Shown here piece after piece: positions 7,872-15,203 of a DNA stretch of 28,347 nucleotides; positions within the stretch are counted from its first letter, which is position 1; each line of letters opens with the position of its first letter. The notes beneath the pieces were generated by a model, which saw only the letters and a list, made by a program, of their open reading frames with translations, was not told the DNA's origin and searched no databases. The position numbers and the translations under genes were made by a program. Origin of the DNA: a virus; IMG/VR virus record IMGVR_UViG_3300046694_000300, positions 1 through 28,347 of that record. The stretch is one strand, 5' to 3'.

Positions 7872-7947
7872 TGGTGCCGCCACAAGGTTTCGAACCCTGG
7901 ACCCGCTGCTTACAAAGCAGCCGCTCTGCCAGCTGAGCTATAACGGC
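7872..7947 (-). tRNA. tRNA-Thr (anticodon UGU)
   Basis: The minus strand folds into a full cloverleaf of 76 bases: acceptor GCCGTTA with TGGCGGC, D-arm GCTC/GAGC, anticodon stem GCTGC/GCAGC with loop TTTGTAA (anticodon TGT), T-arm CAGGG/CCTTG with loop TTCGAAA, discriminator A, and an encoded CCA (7872-7874). The anticodon reads ACA codons, giving threonine. It stands between late phage genes on the same strand. Confidence 0.92.
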
Positions 7948-8228
7948 ATGTCGGCGCCCGGGATCGCCCAGGCCTGAACCGCTTGAAACTGGTGTTGCAT
8001 ATTGCCGCCCTGCGTTCTCACCCTCTGTCGTGACATCGGGGCTACCGCAGGTGCAGCGAATTGGGTGCCAGGTTACAGCGTCCTGGCGGCCGGTTTGGCG
8101 CGCAGATTGGAGGTCTGCGCCCGGCTGTGCGGTTAAAACCGCCGCTTAAGTTGCTATGTTCGGTCGAGGCTACTTCATGGCGCACCTCCGTTGCTGGGCG
8201 GCGCGGTGTGCTCACGCGGCCGGCCAGT
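7948..8228 (-). other. Intergenic stretch with two hairpins, no clear gene
   Basis: No convincing gene is seen in these 281 bases. Two perfect inverted repeats stand out: GCGCAGA/TCTGCGC (8100-8106 and 8114-8120, 7-base loop) and GCGGTT/AACCGC (8129-8134 and 8137-8142). At 8175-8190 the minus strand has a strong GGAGG ribosome site before ATG-AAG-TAG, a two-codon frame. A GTG-initiated frame of 57 codons crosses the region but has no supportive feature. Confidence 0.4.
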
Positions 8229-8390
8229 TCAGTCTTGATCCGCGTCCGGCTGGCGGTTCGCAGGAATCATGTGCCAGCCCAACTGGCGCCGAATCTCTTC
8301 GGGCGTCGGCGGCGGGTCGAGCGGAGCATGCGTGCGGCGCTCCATGTACGCGCGGACGGTTTCTTTCGTCGGGTGCGTCGTATCGGTCAT
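8229..8390 (-). CDS. Small phage protein, 53 aa
   Basis: A 53-residue frame starting MTDTTHPTKETVRAYMERR and containing PPPTPEEIRRQLGW near residue 27, a pattern I recall from small uncharacterised phage proteins in proteobacteria. It lies 16 bases after the stop of the 8407-8676 gene, on the same strand. A GC-rich weak ribosome site precedes it. The protein is charged and probably helical. Function unknown. Confidence 0.55.
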   Translation of the reverse strand: MTDTTHPTKETVRAYMERRTHAPLDPPPTPEEIRRQLGWHMIPANRQPDADQD

Positions 8391-8406
8391 GGTGCGCCGC
8401 CGGCGT

Positions 8407-8676
8407 TTAGTCCGGTGCCTCTGTGAAGGTCACGTAGTACTTCTTGCCTGGCTGGAGCTTGTCGATTACAGCCTGGTTGCGGATCGTCGCATCGAAGCGC
8501 GCCGACGGCGTCTGCTTGCCGAAGATCGCATTCTCGGATGCAGCCTGCTTCTCGGTCGAGCCTTCCCACACCGCGCCGAACTCCACCTTCACCATTGGTT
8601 CGGACTGATTGGCGAAGCGATGCTCGGACAACGCGTTTAGCGTGAGCTTGCAGATCATGATTTGTTCAGTTGCCAT
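8407..8676 (-). CDS. Hypothetical phage protein, 89 aa
   Basis: The ATG at 8674-8676 is chosen over an in-frame GTG two codons earlier because AGAGG lies about 6 bases before it. The protein (MATEQIMICKLTLNALSEHR) is a beta-rich, single-domain product ending in KKYYVTFTEA, similar in style to a family of small phage proteins of unknown function seen near lysis or late genes. It is the first gene after the late terminator, so it should be the first late product if antitermination takes place. Confidence 0.6.
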   Translation of the reverse strand: MATEQIMICKLTLNALSEHRFANQSEPMVKVEFGAVWEGSTEKQAASENAIFGKQTPSARFDATIRNQAVIDKLQPGKKYYVTFTEAPD

Positions 8677-8740
8677 ATTCACCTCTATGTGGATGCCCTT
8701 GGCGGGCGTAGAGGGGTTGGTCTTTCAGTCTTGCGCCCCA

Positions 8741-8768
8741 AAGAAAAAGCCACCGCATGGGTGGCTTT
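8741..8768 (-). terminator. Intrinsic terminator, early end and candidate tR'
   Basis: The minus strand forms AAAGCCACC/GGTGGCTTT (8760-8768 and 8746-8754) around a 5-base loop, running into TTTTTCTTT (8741-8748 complement). It lies beyond the last early gene and ahead of the late genes, about 135 bases downstream of a probable promoter. Confidence 0.8.
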
Positions 8769-8903
8769 GGGTGCTCCCGCGCTATCTGCGGGGTGAGCTA
8801 CATACTGTATGCACGAGCAGAGACACATCGGTCGGTCTGCTCGCGAATCCCTGCTAACGGTGTCGCGCGAACGCGACGCTAACGAATGCAGCGGAGTATG
8901 TGT
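8769..8903 (-). promoter_or_regulatory. Structured leader between late promoter and terminator
   Basis: Four inverted repeats lie in 115 bases: CCCGC/GCGGG (8776-8780, 8788-8792), CATACTGTATG (8801-8811), CGAGCAGA/TCTGCTCG (8814-8821, 8836-8843), and GTCGCG-CGAA-CGCGAC (8862-8877). The last is flanked by two copies of GCTAACG (8853-8859, 8878-8884). As a minus-strand RNA this would be a densely folded leader upstream of the terminator. A role as an antitermination site is inferred. Confidence 0.45.
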
Positions 8904-8909
8904 GACTCA

Positions 8910-8938
8910 ACTGTACATCAGGTTGAAAAAGTAAACAA
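8910..8938 (-). promoter_or_regulatory. Candidate late promoter (pR'-like)
   Basis: On the minus strand TTGTTT (8933-8938) and TACAGT (8910-8915) are separated by 17 bases, with TG just before the -10. Transcription would start near 8903 and run through the folded leader into the terminator at 8741-8768. The hexamers are moderate matches to the sigma-70 consensus. Confidence 0.45.
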
Positions 8939-8955
8939 CCCCATGTGTTGTCGTT

Positions 8956-9918
8956 TCATCCAGTAGATGCCAGCGGCTGTTGTAAACGCGCCATAAATGC
9001 GGCAACCGTCTCGCCTTCATCCTGTTGTAGTTCTGCGACCGTGACGCCGTTGCGCTGCAGTTCCAGCACGCCATCCGACCATAGGCCGCAGCGGAACACC
9101 GGCGAGGGCAGATCGGCTTTCATTTGCTTGAGGTGGACAAGGATCTCCTGGGTCACGGCAGGATCGGCAAGATCGGCGGCGGGCGGATGTGGACGCACTT
9201 CCTCCGTGAGATTGTCCCGCTTCCACGCGTCGTTCGGCACATCGTGAGCACCTACGGGGAATGGCGTCGCACCACGTAGCCCAAGTGGACCGCCGAACGC
9301 TGGCCGGCGTACGACTGGCGCTGGCGGCGTGCCTGGCCCCAGCGTCCACTCCCGGCCATCCTTGGCCAGGCGACCATCCTTGACCGCGCGGCCGATGAAA
9401 TTCGACGGGTACTGATCCGCGCGCAGATTCAGCACCGCGCGGATATCGGCGTCGGACGTCGGACCATGCTCCCGGATGTGTGCGATGGCGCGCTCGATGC
9501 GGCGCAGGCTAGCATCGTCCGCTGGCGATGGCGGCGCCGCACTTGGTTCAGGCGTAGCCGCAGCTGCCGTCGGCGCAGGCACTGGAGAAGGGATAGTCGC
9601 TTCGATAGGCGTTGGCGGCGGCACGCGTAAAGGCAACGTGACAGCCGGCGGCTGCGGCACGGCGGACTGCTGAGACTCGATCCGCGCGATGACCAGCTTA
9701 CCCTCCTTCGACTTCAGGAACGTCTCGCTCAGCGAGTAGAACTGTGCGGGCTGCTGGTTTGGCGCCGTGCCCGAGGTGCGCGTCAAGTCTCCAACATCGA
9801 CCAGCGACTTCAGCGCATCGCTCGCACTCTTGAGGTCGACGTCGAACTTGTCCGCCAGCTGAACCGCGCGCACCGGCTGCTTGGTGGCGATGAATTCCAA
9901 AATCTGTTGATCGTTCAT
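8956..9918 (-). CDS. Double winged-helix DNA-binding-like phage protein
   Basis: The start at 9918 (MNDQQILEFIATKQPVRAVQ) is chosen because AAGGAA lies 6 bases upstream; the frame extends further but overlaps the previous gene. The 320-residue product has an N-terminal winged-helix-like unit (about residues 1-65, with AVQLADKFDVDLKSASDALK as the probable HTH) and a second one near residues 155-210 (IERAIAHIREHGPTSDADIR, then KDGRLAKDGREW as a wing), joined by a long Pro/Ala/Thr linker. A third globular part ends the protein. It is the last early gene before the late promoter. It may be a regulator of early/late transition or a replication accessory; I do not recognise the family. Confidence 0.65.
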   Translation of the reverse strand: MNDQQILEFIATKQPVRAVQLADKFDVDLKSASDALKSLVDVGDLTRTSGTAPNQQPAQFYSLSETFLKSKEGKLVIARIESQQSAVPQPPAVTLPLRVPPPTPIEATIPSPVPAPTAAAATPEPSAAPPSPADDASLRRIERAIAHIREHGPTSDADIRAVLNLRADQYPSNFIGRAVKDGRLAKDGREWTLGPGTPPAPVVRRPAFGGPLGLRGATPFPVGAHDVPNDAWKRDNLTEEVRPHPPAADLADPAVTQEILVHLKQMKADLPSPVFRCGLWSDGVLELQRNGVTVAELQQDEGETVAAFMARLQQPLASTG

Positions 9919-9988
9919 ACGATTCCTTCGGGCGCCGATCTGCTGACGCGGACAGTTTTCGGCAGCCGGGAGGCATGCCGGTAATGCG

Positions 9989-10531
9989 TCAAGGCTCCCG
10001 ACGCAGCCTGGTCGCCGCGCGCGCATTGTGCGCCTGGAGCAGGCCATCCAGTTCGCTGACCATGTCGAGCACGCGGTCGCGCTCGAAACCTTGGGGGCTC
10101 ACCTCCGCCGTGCAGCTCCCCTTGCACGTCGGGCAAATGCGTCGCTCGATCGTCACGCCGGTGCCGTTGCAGGCCTTGCACTTGCCGTCGAGCCAATGCG
10201 CCAGCGAGCGCTCGGCCACACGCTTGTAGAACGCCGGCGCAGTGGCGACATCCCACTCGGCGCGGACCTTAATCCATTTGCGCTCCATCCCCTTGTGGGC
10301 AACCATTTCGCCCCAGACGCGCAGCAGGTGCGCCAAATTCTGTGTGCCGGACTCGAAAACTTTACTGATCGACCCGTCGGCGAACTTCACTCGCGAGAGC
10401 AGCGCCCCCATGCCGGCACCGGTGACATCGGCAACGGCCGCAGCGAACAGTGGCTCCGTGGCGTGATGAGTTTCATCATCCTGCAAAGTGCTGGCGCCCA
10501 AGGCCCAAACATACTGATCGGCAAAGCCCAT
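9989..10531 (-). CDS. Zinc-ribbon phage protein, putative late antiterminator (Q-like)
   Basis: The ATG at 10531 (MGFADQYVWALGAS) is preferred, with GGAGC upstream. The 180-residue product has a zinc-ribbon with CKACNGTG (118-125) and CPTCKGSC (133-140), a DnaJ-like arrangement seen in some lambdoid phage Q-type antiterminators and related phage proteins. The rest is helical and basic. Its place near the end of the early operon and ahead of a promoter-leader-terminator unit fits a Q role: loading onto RNA polymerase to read through the terminator into late genes. The antiterminator role is inferred from position and the zinc-ribbon; a simple DNA-binding role is the alternative. Confidence 0.55.
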   Translation of the reverse strand: MGFADQYVWALGASTLQDDETHHATEPLFAAAVADVTGAGMGALLSRVKFADGSISKVFESGTQNLAHLLRVWGEMVAHKGMERKWIKVRAEWDVATAPAFYKRVAERSLAHWLDGKCKACNGTGVTIERRICPTCKGSCTAEVSPQGFERDRVLDMVSELDGLLQAHNARAATRLRREP

Positions 10532-10612
10532 GTGAGTTGCTCCAAAGAAGACCAAGCGACCTTATCACGTCGGAACAAAAAAGTAATTGGAGTAACTACA
10601 AGCAAGTTGTTG

Positions 10613-10807
10613 TTACCGCCACTTCTTGTTCACCTTTGCCGACTTGGGTTTCTTTCGCGGCGGCCGCGCCTTCTCCGCCTCCAGCTTCACGCTCTCGGCC
10701 GGATCGCGGTAGGATGCCGCCGGAAGTGCGCGGCTCGGCTCCGGGTCGCGGCGCGCCGGCGCCAGCAGCACGGCCAGGAGCTCGTCGCGGGACAGTGGCG
10801 CGTTCAT
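10613..10807 (-). CDS. Small basic phage protein, 64 aa
   Basis: From ATG 10805-10807 (MNAPLSRDELLAVLLAPARR) the frame gives 64 residues, ending in a strongly basic tail (KARPPRKKPKSAKVNKKWR). The ATG overlaps the stop of the previous gene (ATGA), which sets the start. The basic C terminus suggests nucleic-acid contact. No family recognised; it lies between replication genes and the Q-like gene. Confidence 0.6.
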   Translation of the reverse strand: MNAPLSRDELLAVLLAPARRDPEPSRALPAASYRDPAESVKLEAEKARPPRKKPKSAKVNKKWR

Positions 10808-11220
10808 GGATTGGCCCGCAGTTGCGCGTACGCTTTGTCCTGCGCACGGGTCAGCACGCCGATTTCCAGCTTCGGCAGCGCGCGGATATAGTAGCTGATG
10901 GCGCGCCGGATCGTCTCGTACTCGCTGGTCGTCAGGTCGAGCATCGTCGTCGGCCGCGCGCAAGCCTTGGCCAGCGCCTGCCATGCTTTCACGCCTGCAG
11001 CGTACAGCGGCTTGTTGCCCATCTGCGACCAGATGGCGACGCTGGTCAGCAGGTGCTCTGTCAGCGTATTCGCCACCGGCGCCGGCGCAGCGCTGCGGCG
11101 CGCGGCATCGAGTGCGAGCAGCACCGCCAGCGCCACCTGGTCGACGATCTCGGGATCGATGCGCTGCTTGACGGCGATCAGGTCGAACAGGTCGCCCACG
11201 CCAGAATAGTTACCGGCCAT
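10804..11220 (-). CDS. Hypothetical early phage protein, 138 aa
   Basis: The start at 11220 (MAGNYSGVGDLFDLIAVKQR) lies inside the end of the P-like gene, in a different frame, overlapping by 11 bases. The 138-residue product is almost entirely helical (EIVDQVALAVLLALDAARR; EYETIRRAISYYIRALPKLE) without visible zinc or catalytic motifs. It follows the helicase-loader-like gene and overlaps the next gene by ATGA, so it is part of the replication block. Function not recognised. Confidence 0.65.
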   Translation of the reverse strand: MAGNYSGVGDLFDLIAVKQRIDPEIVDQVALAVLLALDAARRSAAPAPVANTLTEHLLTSVAIWSQMGNKPLYAAGVKAWQALAKACARPTTMLDLTTSEYETIRRAISYYIRALPKLEIGVLTRAQDKAYAQLRANP

Positions 11221-11980
11221 CGCCGTCCTCCTCGTTCTCGATGTTGATACCCAGCGCGAGCCGCGCCTCCTTGATCTGGAACGGCTTGAGCCGCTTATCG
11301 CCGCGCTCGAGCCGTGCCATGATCTTCCGCGCCCAGCCCATATGGTCCATGTCGCTGCTGGACGACTTCGTGATTCCGAGCGCGCCCAGCTTCGCCAGCA
11401 TGCGCTGCGCGTCGGCCTGCGCTGTCGGCGACTTGCCGGGGGCGGCCAGCTGCGGCCGGGGCGCCGGGATCGGTTCCCATCCACCGCGCGCCAGCTGCGC
11501 CTTGAGCGCGGCCGCCCAGCGATCCTTCATGAACTGGCCAGGCTGGCTGGCCAACTCGGCGCGCAGGCTCGAAGCAGCCCAGTAGATGGCCGGATGCGAC
11601 CAGACGCCCTGCTCTCCCTTGCCGCGTGCCTCCAGGCCGGCCAGCGCCTCGTGGTAGGCCGCGATCGGGTCGACCGGCGGGTTACAGGCGTCGGCCAGCT
11701 GCGGCACCGTCGGCGCCCAATCGCGGTATAACCGCCGGCACTCGCGTAGGCCCAGGTCCAACTGCGCCGGGCGGATGCCCTCCTCGATGAACACCCGCTC
11801 GCACTCGTCCTTCCAGTTCTGGATGGACTGCTCGTTCGTGAAGTTCTGACGCCACTTGCCCGGATACATACCGTCCAGGCGGTTGAACAGGTGGTCTAGC
11901 AGCGTCTTACCCTTCAGTTCGATGCGTGGCGCGATCCATATACTCAGGCCGTCAGCGCGGGGTGATGTCGATAATTCCAT
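11210..11980 (-). CDS. Phage replication protein P-like helicase loader
   Basis: A 256-residue protein with the pattern of lambda P-type proteins: LFNRLDGMYPGKWRQNF followed by a helical middle, then LRECRRLYRDWAPTVPQLAD (about residues 78-97) and a segment IAAYHEALAGLE plus WSHPAIYWAA that I recognise from phage P homologues. P proteins recruit the host DnaB helicase to the phage origin. The tail contains KSPTAQADAQRMLAKLGALG, variable in the family. The gene overlaps the preceding gene by 29 bases. No phage-encoded helicase is present in the window, consistent with use of the host one. Confidence 0.7.
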   Translation of the reverse strand: MELSTSPRADGLSIWIAPRIELKGKTLLDHLFNRLDGMYPGKWRQNFTNEQSIQNWKDECERVFIEEGIRPAQLDLGLRECRRLYRDWAPTVPQLADACNPPVDPIAAYHEALAGLEARGKGEQGVWSHPAIYWAASSLRAELASQPGQFMKDRWAAALKAQLARGGWEPIPAPRPQLAAPGKSPTAQADAQRMLAKLGALGITKSSSSDMDHMGWARKIMARLERGDKRLKPFQIKEARLALGINIENEEDGDGR

Positions 11981-12608
11981 CCGGCCATTCTCCTGGTGGC
12001 GGCATGCCGCCCTTGTTCACGTGAGCTACCGGGTCGAATCGCCCGGGGCGTGCACCCACCTGCTGCTGGCCGGCCTGCGTGCGCTCGCGTTCGAGCCAAT
12101 CCGCCTTGACGAAGCGCCAGCCCCGCTCGCAGCAGATGACCAGTGCCGCCTCCAGTGTCATCCCGGCTTTAGTCGCCTCGCGCTGGAAGCCCTTCATGAC
12201 CGTCGCCGTAATTTCGGCCTTGATGCGCTGCCGGTGCGCCTTGAAATCGCGGACGACATCGGGATCAACCGCGTCGAAGTACTCGGCCAACGGGTCGGCT
12301 GCGGCCTTCGGTTTGCGCGGCGCGCGCGACTTCGGCCTGGCCAACGCGGCGGCGCGCAGCCCGTCCAGCTCATCCAGCAGCGCCAGGAGGACGCTCGGCT
12401 GCGTGGCCGCGATGTATTCGCAGTCCTCGCGCGCCAGGTCGGTCGGGCAGCCGCCCGGGAACAGCTCTACCTTCTGGACCTGGCCCGGAATCTTGAGCAA
12501 AACGCGCCACTCGTCGTAGGCCTTTTTCTCGTAGGCTGTGCGCGTGCCCTGCGTGGCGGCCATGGCGATCATGCGCAGCGCGGCGGTGTTGACTGGGATA
12601 TCAGGCAT
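11952..12608 (-). CDS. Composite protein: Ea22-like N-terminus with replication-type C-terminus
   Basis: The 218-residue product seems to join two parts. Residues about 5-85 (QGTRTAYEKKAYDEWRVLL, CEYIAATQPSVLLALLDELD) resemble Ead/Ea22-like phage proteins, which carry such an AA-x-P-x-x-LALLDEL helix. Residues about 105-175, with KGFQREATKAGMTLEAAL then CCERGWRFVKADWL, resemble the C-terminal segment of phage replication O-type or DnaT-like proteins. The gene stands where an O-type initiator would be expected, just upstream of the P-like gene. The two-part reading is from memory of the families and is an inference. Confidence 0.5.
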   Translation of the reverse strand: MPDIPVNTAALRMIAMAATQGTRTAYEKKAYDEWRVLLKIPGQVQKVELFPGGCPTDLAREDCEYIAATQPSVLLALLDELDGLRAAALARPKSRAPRKPKAAADPLAEYFDAVDPDVVRDFKAHRQRIKAEITATVMKGFQREATKAGMTLEAALVICCERGWRFVKADWLERERTQAGQQQVGARPGRFDPVAHVNKGGMPPPGEWPDGIIDITPR

Positions 12609-13035
12609 GGGAAGCTCCTTCAGTTGCGCGTACGGTCGGCGCTCCGTACATGGCGGCGATCAGTGGGTCGCGGGTTGGCTTGCGCTTGCGCGCGCGGCCC
12701 TTGGACAAGTGGATATCGAGCCGCTCAGGGTCGGCGCGCAGCTTGGACTTGTAGCGCGCCTGGCGCTGCGCAGATGTCAGACGTTTCGGCTTTGGCGCAT
12801 CCTTGCCGGCGCCGAAAGCATAAGCGGCGACGCGGGTCGCGCGCGGCGTGCGCCGCAACGGCCACTTGGCGATGTGGACCATCCCCTGCTCGTGCATGTC
12901 CTTGATCAGCCGCCAAGCCTGGCCGTAGCAGAGGAATATATTCGGCGCCAGGTCGTGGACGCACAGCGGCCCGCCGGCCAGCGCTGCGGCGACCAACTCC
13001 ATGCGGTATGCGGTGAGCGTGTTATCAGATTTCAT
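12601..13035 (-). CDS. Winged-helix-like phage protein, 144 aa
   Basis: Residues 1-60 (MKSDNTLTAYRMELVAAALA, CVHDLAPNIFLCYGQAWRLI, DMHEQGMVHIAKW) have the spacing of a winged HTH: two helices, a recognition helix with CYGQAWRLIKDMHEQG and a beta wing. The second half is very basic (KPKRLTSAQRQARYKSK, KGRARKRK) and should bind nucleic acid. It overlaps the methyltransferase gene upstream (ATGA-type) and the next gene by 8 bases. It could take part in origin recognition, given that it lies just before the O/P-like genes, or be a regulator. Confidence 0.65.
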   Translation of the reverse strand: MKSDNTLTAYRMELVAAALAGGPLCVHDLAPNIFLCYGQAWRLIKDMHEQGMVHIAKWPLRRTPRATRVAAYAFGAGKDAPKPKRLTSAQRQARYKSKLRADPERLDIHLSKGRARKRKPTRDPLIAAMYGAPTVRATEGASHA

Positions 13036-14105
13036 GCTGCAACCTCGATTTCTGCAAACAGAGTGGATTCGGCCTGGATGCGTTTGCGCGCGATCTCGGC
13101 GTATGCGGGGTTCAATTCGATGCCGATGCAGTCGCGCTGCAGCCGGTCAGCGACTAGGCCGGTGGTGCCGGCCCCGAAGAACGGGTCCAAAACCATCCCG
13201 TCAGGTGGGCAACCGGCCAAGATGCAATTAGTGGGCAGCTCTGGCGGGAAAGTTGCGAAATGCGCCTCAGCGAACGAGTGCGTCGCCATCGTCCAGACGC
13301 TGCGCTTGTTGCGGGTCGACGGGATCTCGGCCGTTTCGCGCCAGCCAGGACCGCGCCCGAGCCGCGCACTGGCCGCAGCATCGATCATTTCCACCGCCAG
13401 CACACGCCCGCGCCGCCGCTGCTCGGCATCGGTTCCATGGCCGAAGCCTACGCCGCGAGCGACGCGCTTCTGTGGTTTCTGACCGGGCACGTCATAATCC
13501 TTGGTGTCCCAGCGGTTGCGTGGCGCGTCGGTGGCGCCGACAGCTGACTCCTTGATCGCCTCGGCATCGTAGAAATAATTCGCGCTTTTGGTCAGCAAGA
13601 AAATGTACTCATGGCTCTTGGTGCAGCGGTCCCGAACCGATTCAGGCATCGGATTCGGCTTGCTCCAGACGATATCTTGGCGCACCCACCAGCCGGCATC
13701 CTGCAGCGCGATGGCCAGGCGGTGAGGCATCATGCACAGGTCTTTGTGCTTGAATCCGGCCGGGATGCTGCTGGAACGCCGCGCGTGCGCCGTCCGGACC
13801 GCGACATGCGGCGCGTCGGTCGTATGCCCACCAGCTCCGAGCGGGCCGTTTGGCTTGCTTGCATAGCTATCACCCATGTTGATCCAGCAGGTGCCATCCG
13901 GACGCAGCACACGGCGCACCTCCTCGAAAACGTCGACCATGACGGCAATGAATTCCGCCGGCGTCGCCTCAAGGCCAATCTGGCCCTCAACACCATAGTC
14001 GCGCAAGCCCCAGTACGGCGGCGACGTCACGCAGCAATGAATGCTGTCGGCGTCAAGCGTGCGCAGTTGCTCGCGCACGTCGCCGATTAAAATTTTGATA
14101 GTCAT
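13032..14105 (-). CDS. DNA N4-cytosine or N6-adenine methyltransferase
   Basis: A 357-residue beta-class amino-methyltransferase. Motif IV is TSPPYW (residues 27-32), the catalytic (S/N/D)PPY motif in the form usual for N4-cytosine enzymes. The SAM-binding motif I, DPFFGAGTTG, lies near the C terminus (307-316), followed by IGIELNP. WSKPNPMPES in the middle is a common motif in this group. The region between holds the target recognition part. No restriction endonuclease is next to it, so it is a solitary phage enzyme, likely protecting phage DNA against host restriction. The ATG overlaps the stop of the previous gene. Confidence 0.9.
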   Translation of the reverse strand: MTIKILIGDVREQLRTLDADSIHCCVTSPPYWGLRDYGVEGQIGLEATPAEFIAVMVDVFEEVRRVLRPDGTCWINMGDSYASKPNGPLGAGGHTTDAPHVAVRTAHARRSSSIPAGFKHKDLCMMPHRLAIALQDAGWWVRQDIVWSKPNPMPESVRDRCTKSHEYIFLLTKSANYFYDAEAIKESAVGATDAPRNRWDTKDYDVPGQKPQKRVARGVGFGHGTDAEQRRRGRVLAVEMIDAAASARLGRGPGWRETAEIPSTRNKRSVWTMATHSFAEAHFATFPPELPTNCILAGCPPDGMVLDPFFGAGTTGLVADRLQRDCIGIELNPAYAEIARKRIQAESTLFAEIEVAA

Positions 14106-14335
14106 ACATCCCCCAGCAGCGGCAGTTGGCGGGCCTTGAACGCGGCTTCGCGCTCGCGCGCCAGAGTGTCCGGGTGCGCTCCCAGGCCGTACAGGTGCTG
14201 GATCTGCTCGAACAGACCATCGCTTTTCTGCGTCGCCGGATGGACGATAACGACCACCCCACTGGCCGCCGTCAGGATCAGCGCATGCTCGCGCGCCAGC
14301 CGGCAGATTTCTTCGTATGCTTGTTCCGGGCTCAT
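14102..14335 (-). CDS. Hypothetical phage protein, 77 aa
   Basis: A 77-residue product, MSPEQAYEEICRLAREHALI followed by a hydrophobic beta segment (LTAASGVVVIVHP), then helices. Its TGA overlaps the ATG of the methyltransferase gene. It resembles small proteins found next to phage methyltransferases and nucleases, but no family is recognised. Probably coupled in translation with the methyltransferase. Confidence 0.6.
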   Translation of the reverse strand: MSPEQAYEEICRLAREHALILTAASGVVVIVHPATQKSDGLFEQIQHLYGLGAHPDTLAREREAAFKARQLPLLGDV

Positions 14336-14359
14336 TTTCTTGTCCGCATTGATATATGG

Positions 14360-14704
14360 TTAAAATTCTTCGATGTCCCAGCCGCCGGCGGTCTTGCGGT
14401 TCGCCTTGATGCCCAGGAATCGGATCGGATACATATCAGCCGCGATCTTGATCTTGGCGCGTGCATCGTCCTGCCATACGCCTTTCACCTCGTGGACCTC
14501 CAGCTCTCCGCTGGCCAGCATCACCGCGAAGTCGGGCGTGTAGAACGTGTTGTCCGCTAGCCGGAACTTCACCCCCTCGAACTTGAACCAGAGGATCTCG
14601 CCGGCCGCGCGCCGCCGCTCCAGCAGCGCGGCATAGGCCTGCTCCGTTTTGTTCATGGCGCCGACCTTCAGACGGCCGAGCGCCTGCAATCGCTTCTGCA
14701 TCAT
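14360..14704 (-). CDS. DUF1064 phage endonuclease
   Basis: The real start is the ATG-ATG at 14699-14704 (MMQKRLQALGRLKVG), which overlaps the stop of the YbcO-type gene; the longer frame upstream is antisense to nothing but lies inside that gene. The 114-residue product shows the PD-(D/E)xK-like core of DUF1064: FKFEGVKFRLADNTFYTPDF with D58, then E72-V-K74 in HEVKGVW. DUF1064 proteins are phage nucleases proposed to act as Holliday junction or recombination nucleases. It stands in a nuclease/methylase block of the early operon. Confidence 0.8.
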   Translation of the reverse strand: MMQKRLQALGRLKVGAMNKTEQAYAALLERRRAAGEILWFKFEGVKFRLADNTFYTPDFAVMLASGELEVHEVKGVWQDDARAKIKIAADMYPIRFLGIKANRKTAGGWDIEEF

Positions 14705-15144
14705 TCGATCAATCCCTTCGTGCGTAAAAATTGGTGGGTGCGCTCGATCCCGGCACGGAAGGCCGCCAGCACCATGTCCTTCGTCAGCCATGCCGGGCGC
14801 GGCCGGCGGCCATCCAGCACGTCGTGGCACGCACTGCAGCCGATCGCCGCCTTCGTGTCCGGCGCCTTCAGCCCCATGCCCTTGCCGTCGGTCAGTTCGT
14901 TGCTGTGGCAGAGCACGGACGTGGCCGGGTCGCGGTTGCAGACGCCCGGCAGGACGATGGTGCAATCCTGGCCGCGCGCCGCCTTGCGGATCGGCGTCAT
15001 CTTCGGGCCCTTGGACTTGAGGCTACGAGCACGTGCGACCTTGGTGATGGTCTTCGTCACCTCGCGGGCCTCGATGCGTTCGCCGCGCGCGAAACCGCCC
15101 TGCTTCATCGGCTTGGTGCTTGGCTTCATGGGGGTACGGCGCAT
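14701..15144 (-). CDS. YbcO-type phage nuclease (DUF1364)
   Basis: The start at 15144 (MRRTPMKPSTKPMKQ) has GGAG about 10 bases before it; the product is 147 residues. After a basic N-terminal region, the core reads IRKAARGQDCTIVLPGVCN, then SVLCHSNE and AIGCSACHDVLDGR, which closely follows the E. coli prophage YbcO pattern (RKAARGxxCxxxxPGVCN ... CSACHDxID). YbcO-like proteins have an HNH-like zinc-bound fold and are assigned as nucleases. Conserved Cys and His are all present. The upstream gene end is about 770 bases away, with a plus-strand gene in between. Confidence 0.8.
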   Translation of the reverse strand: MRRTPMKPSTKPMKQGGFARGERIEAREVTKTITKVARARSLKSKGPKMTPIRKAARGQDCTIVLPGVCNRDPATSVLCHSNELTDGKGMGLKAPDTKAAIGCSACHDVLDGRRPRPAWLTKDMVLAAFRAGIERTHQFLRTKGLIE

Positions 15145-15203
15145 CACTGGACAGCTCCGCTGTAGCCCGTGATATTCTTTGCGAAACAACAATTGAGGCT
15201 GGC

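Noticed and set aside
8095-8145. tRNA-like anticodon hairpin
   Set aside because: A 7-base loop on a good stem exists, but no matching acceptor stem or T-arm can be found on either strand.
12538-13482. 314-codon plus-strand frame
   Set aside because: Shadow of the winged-helix and methyltransferase genes.
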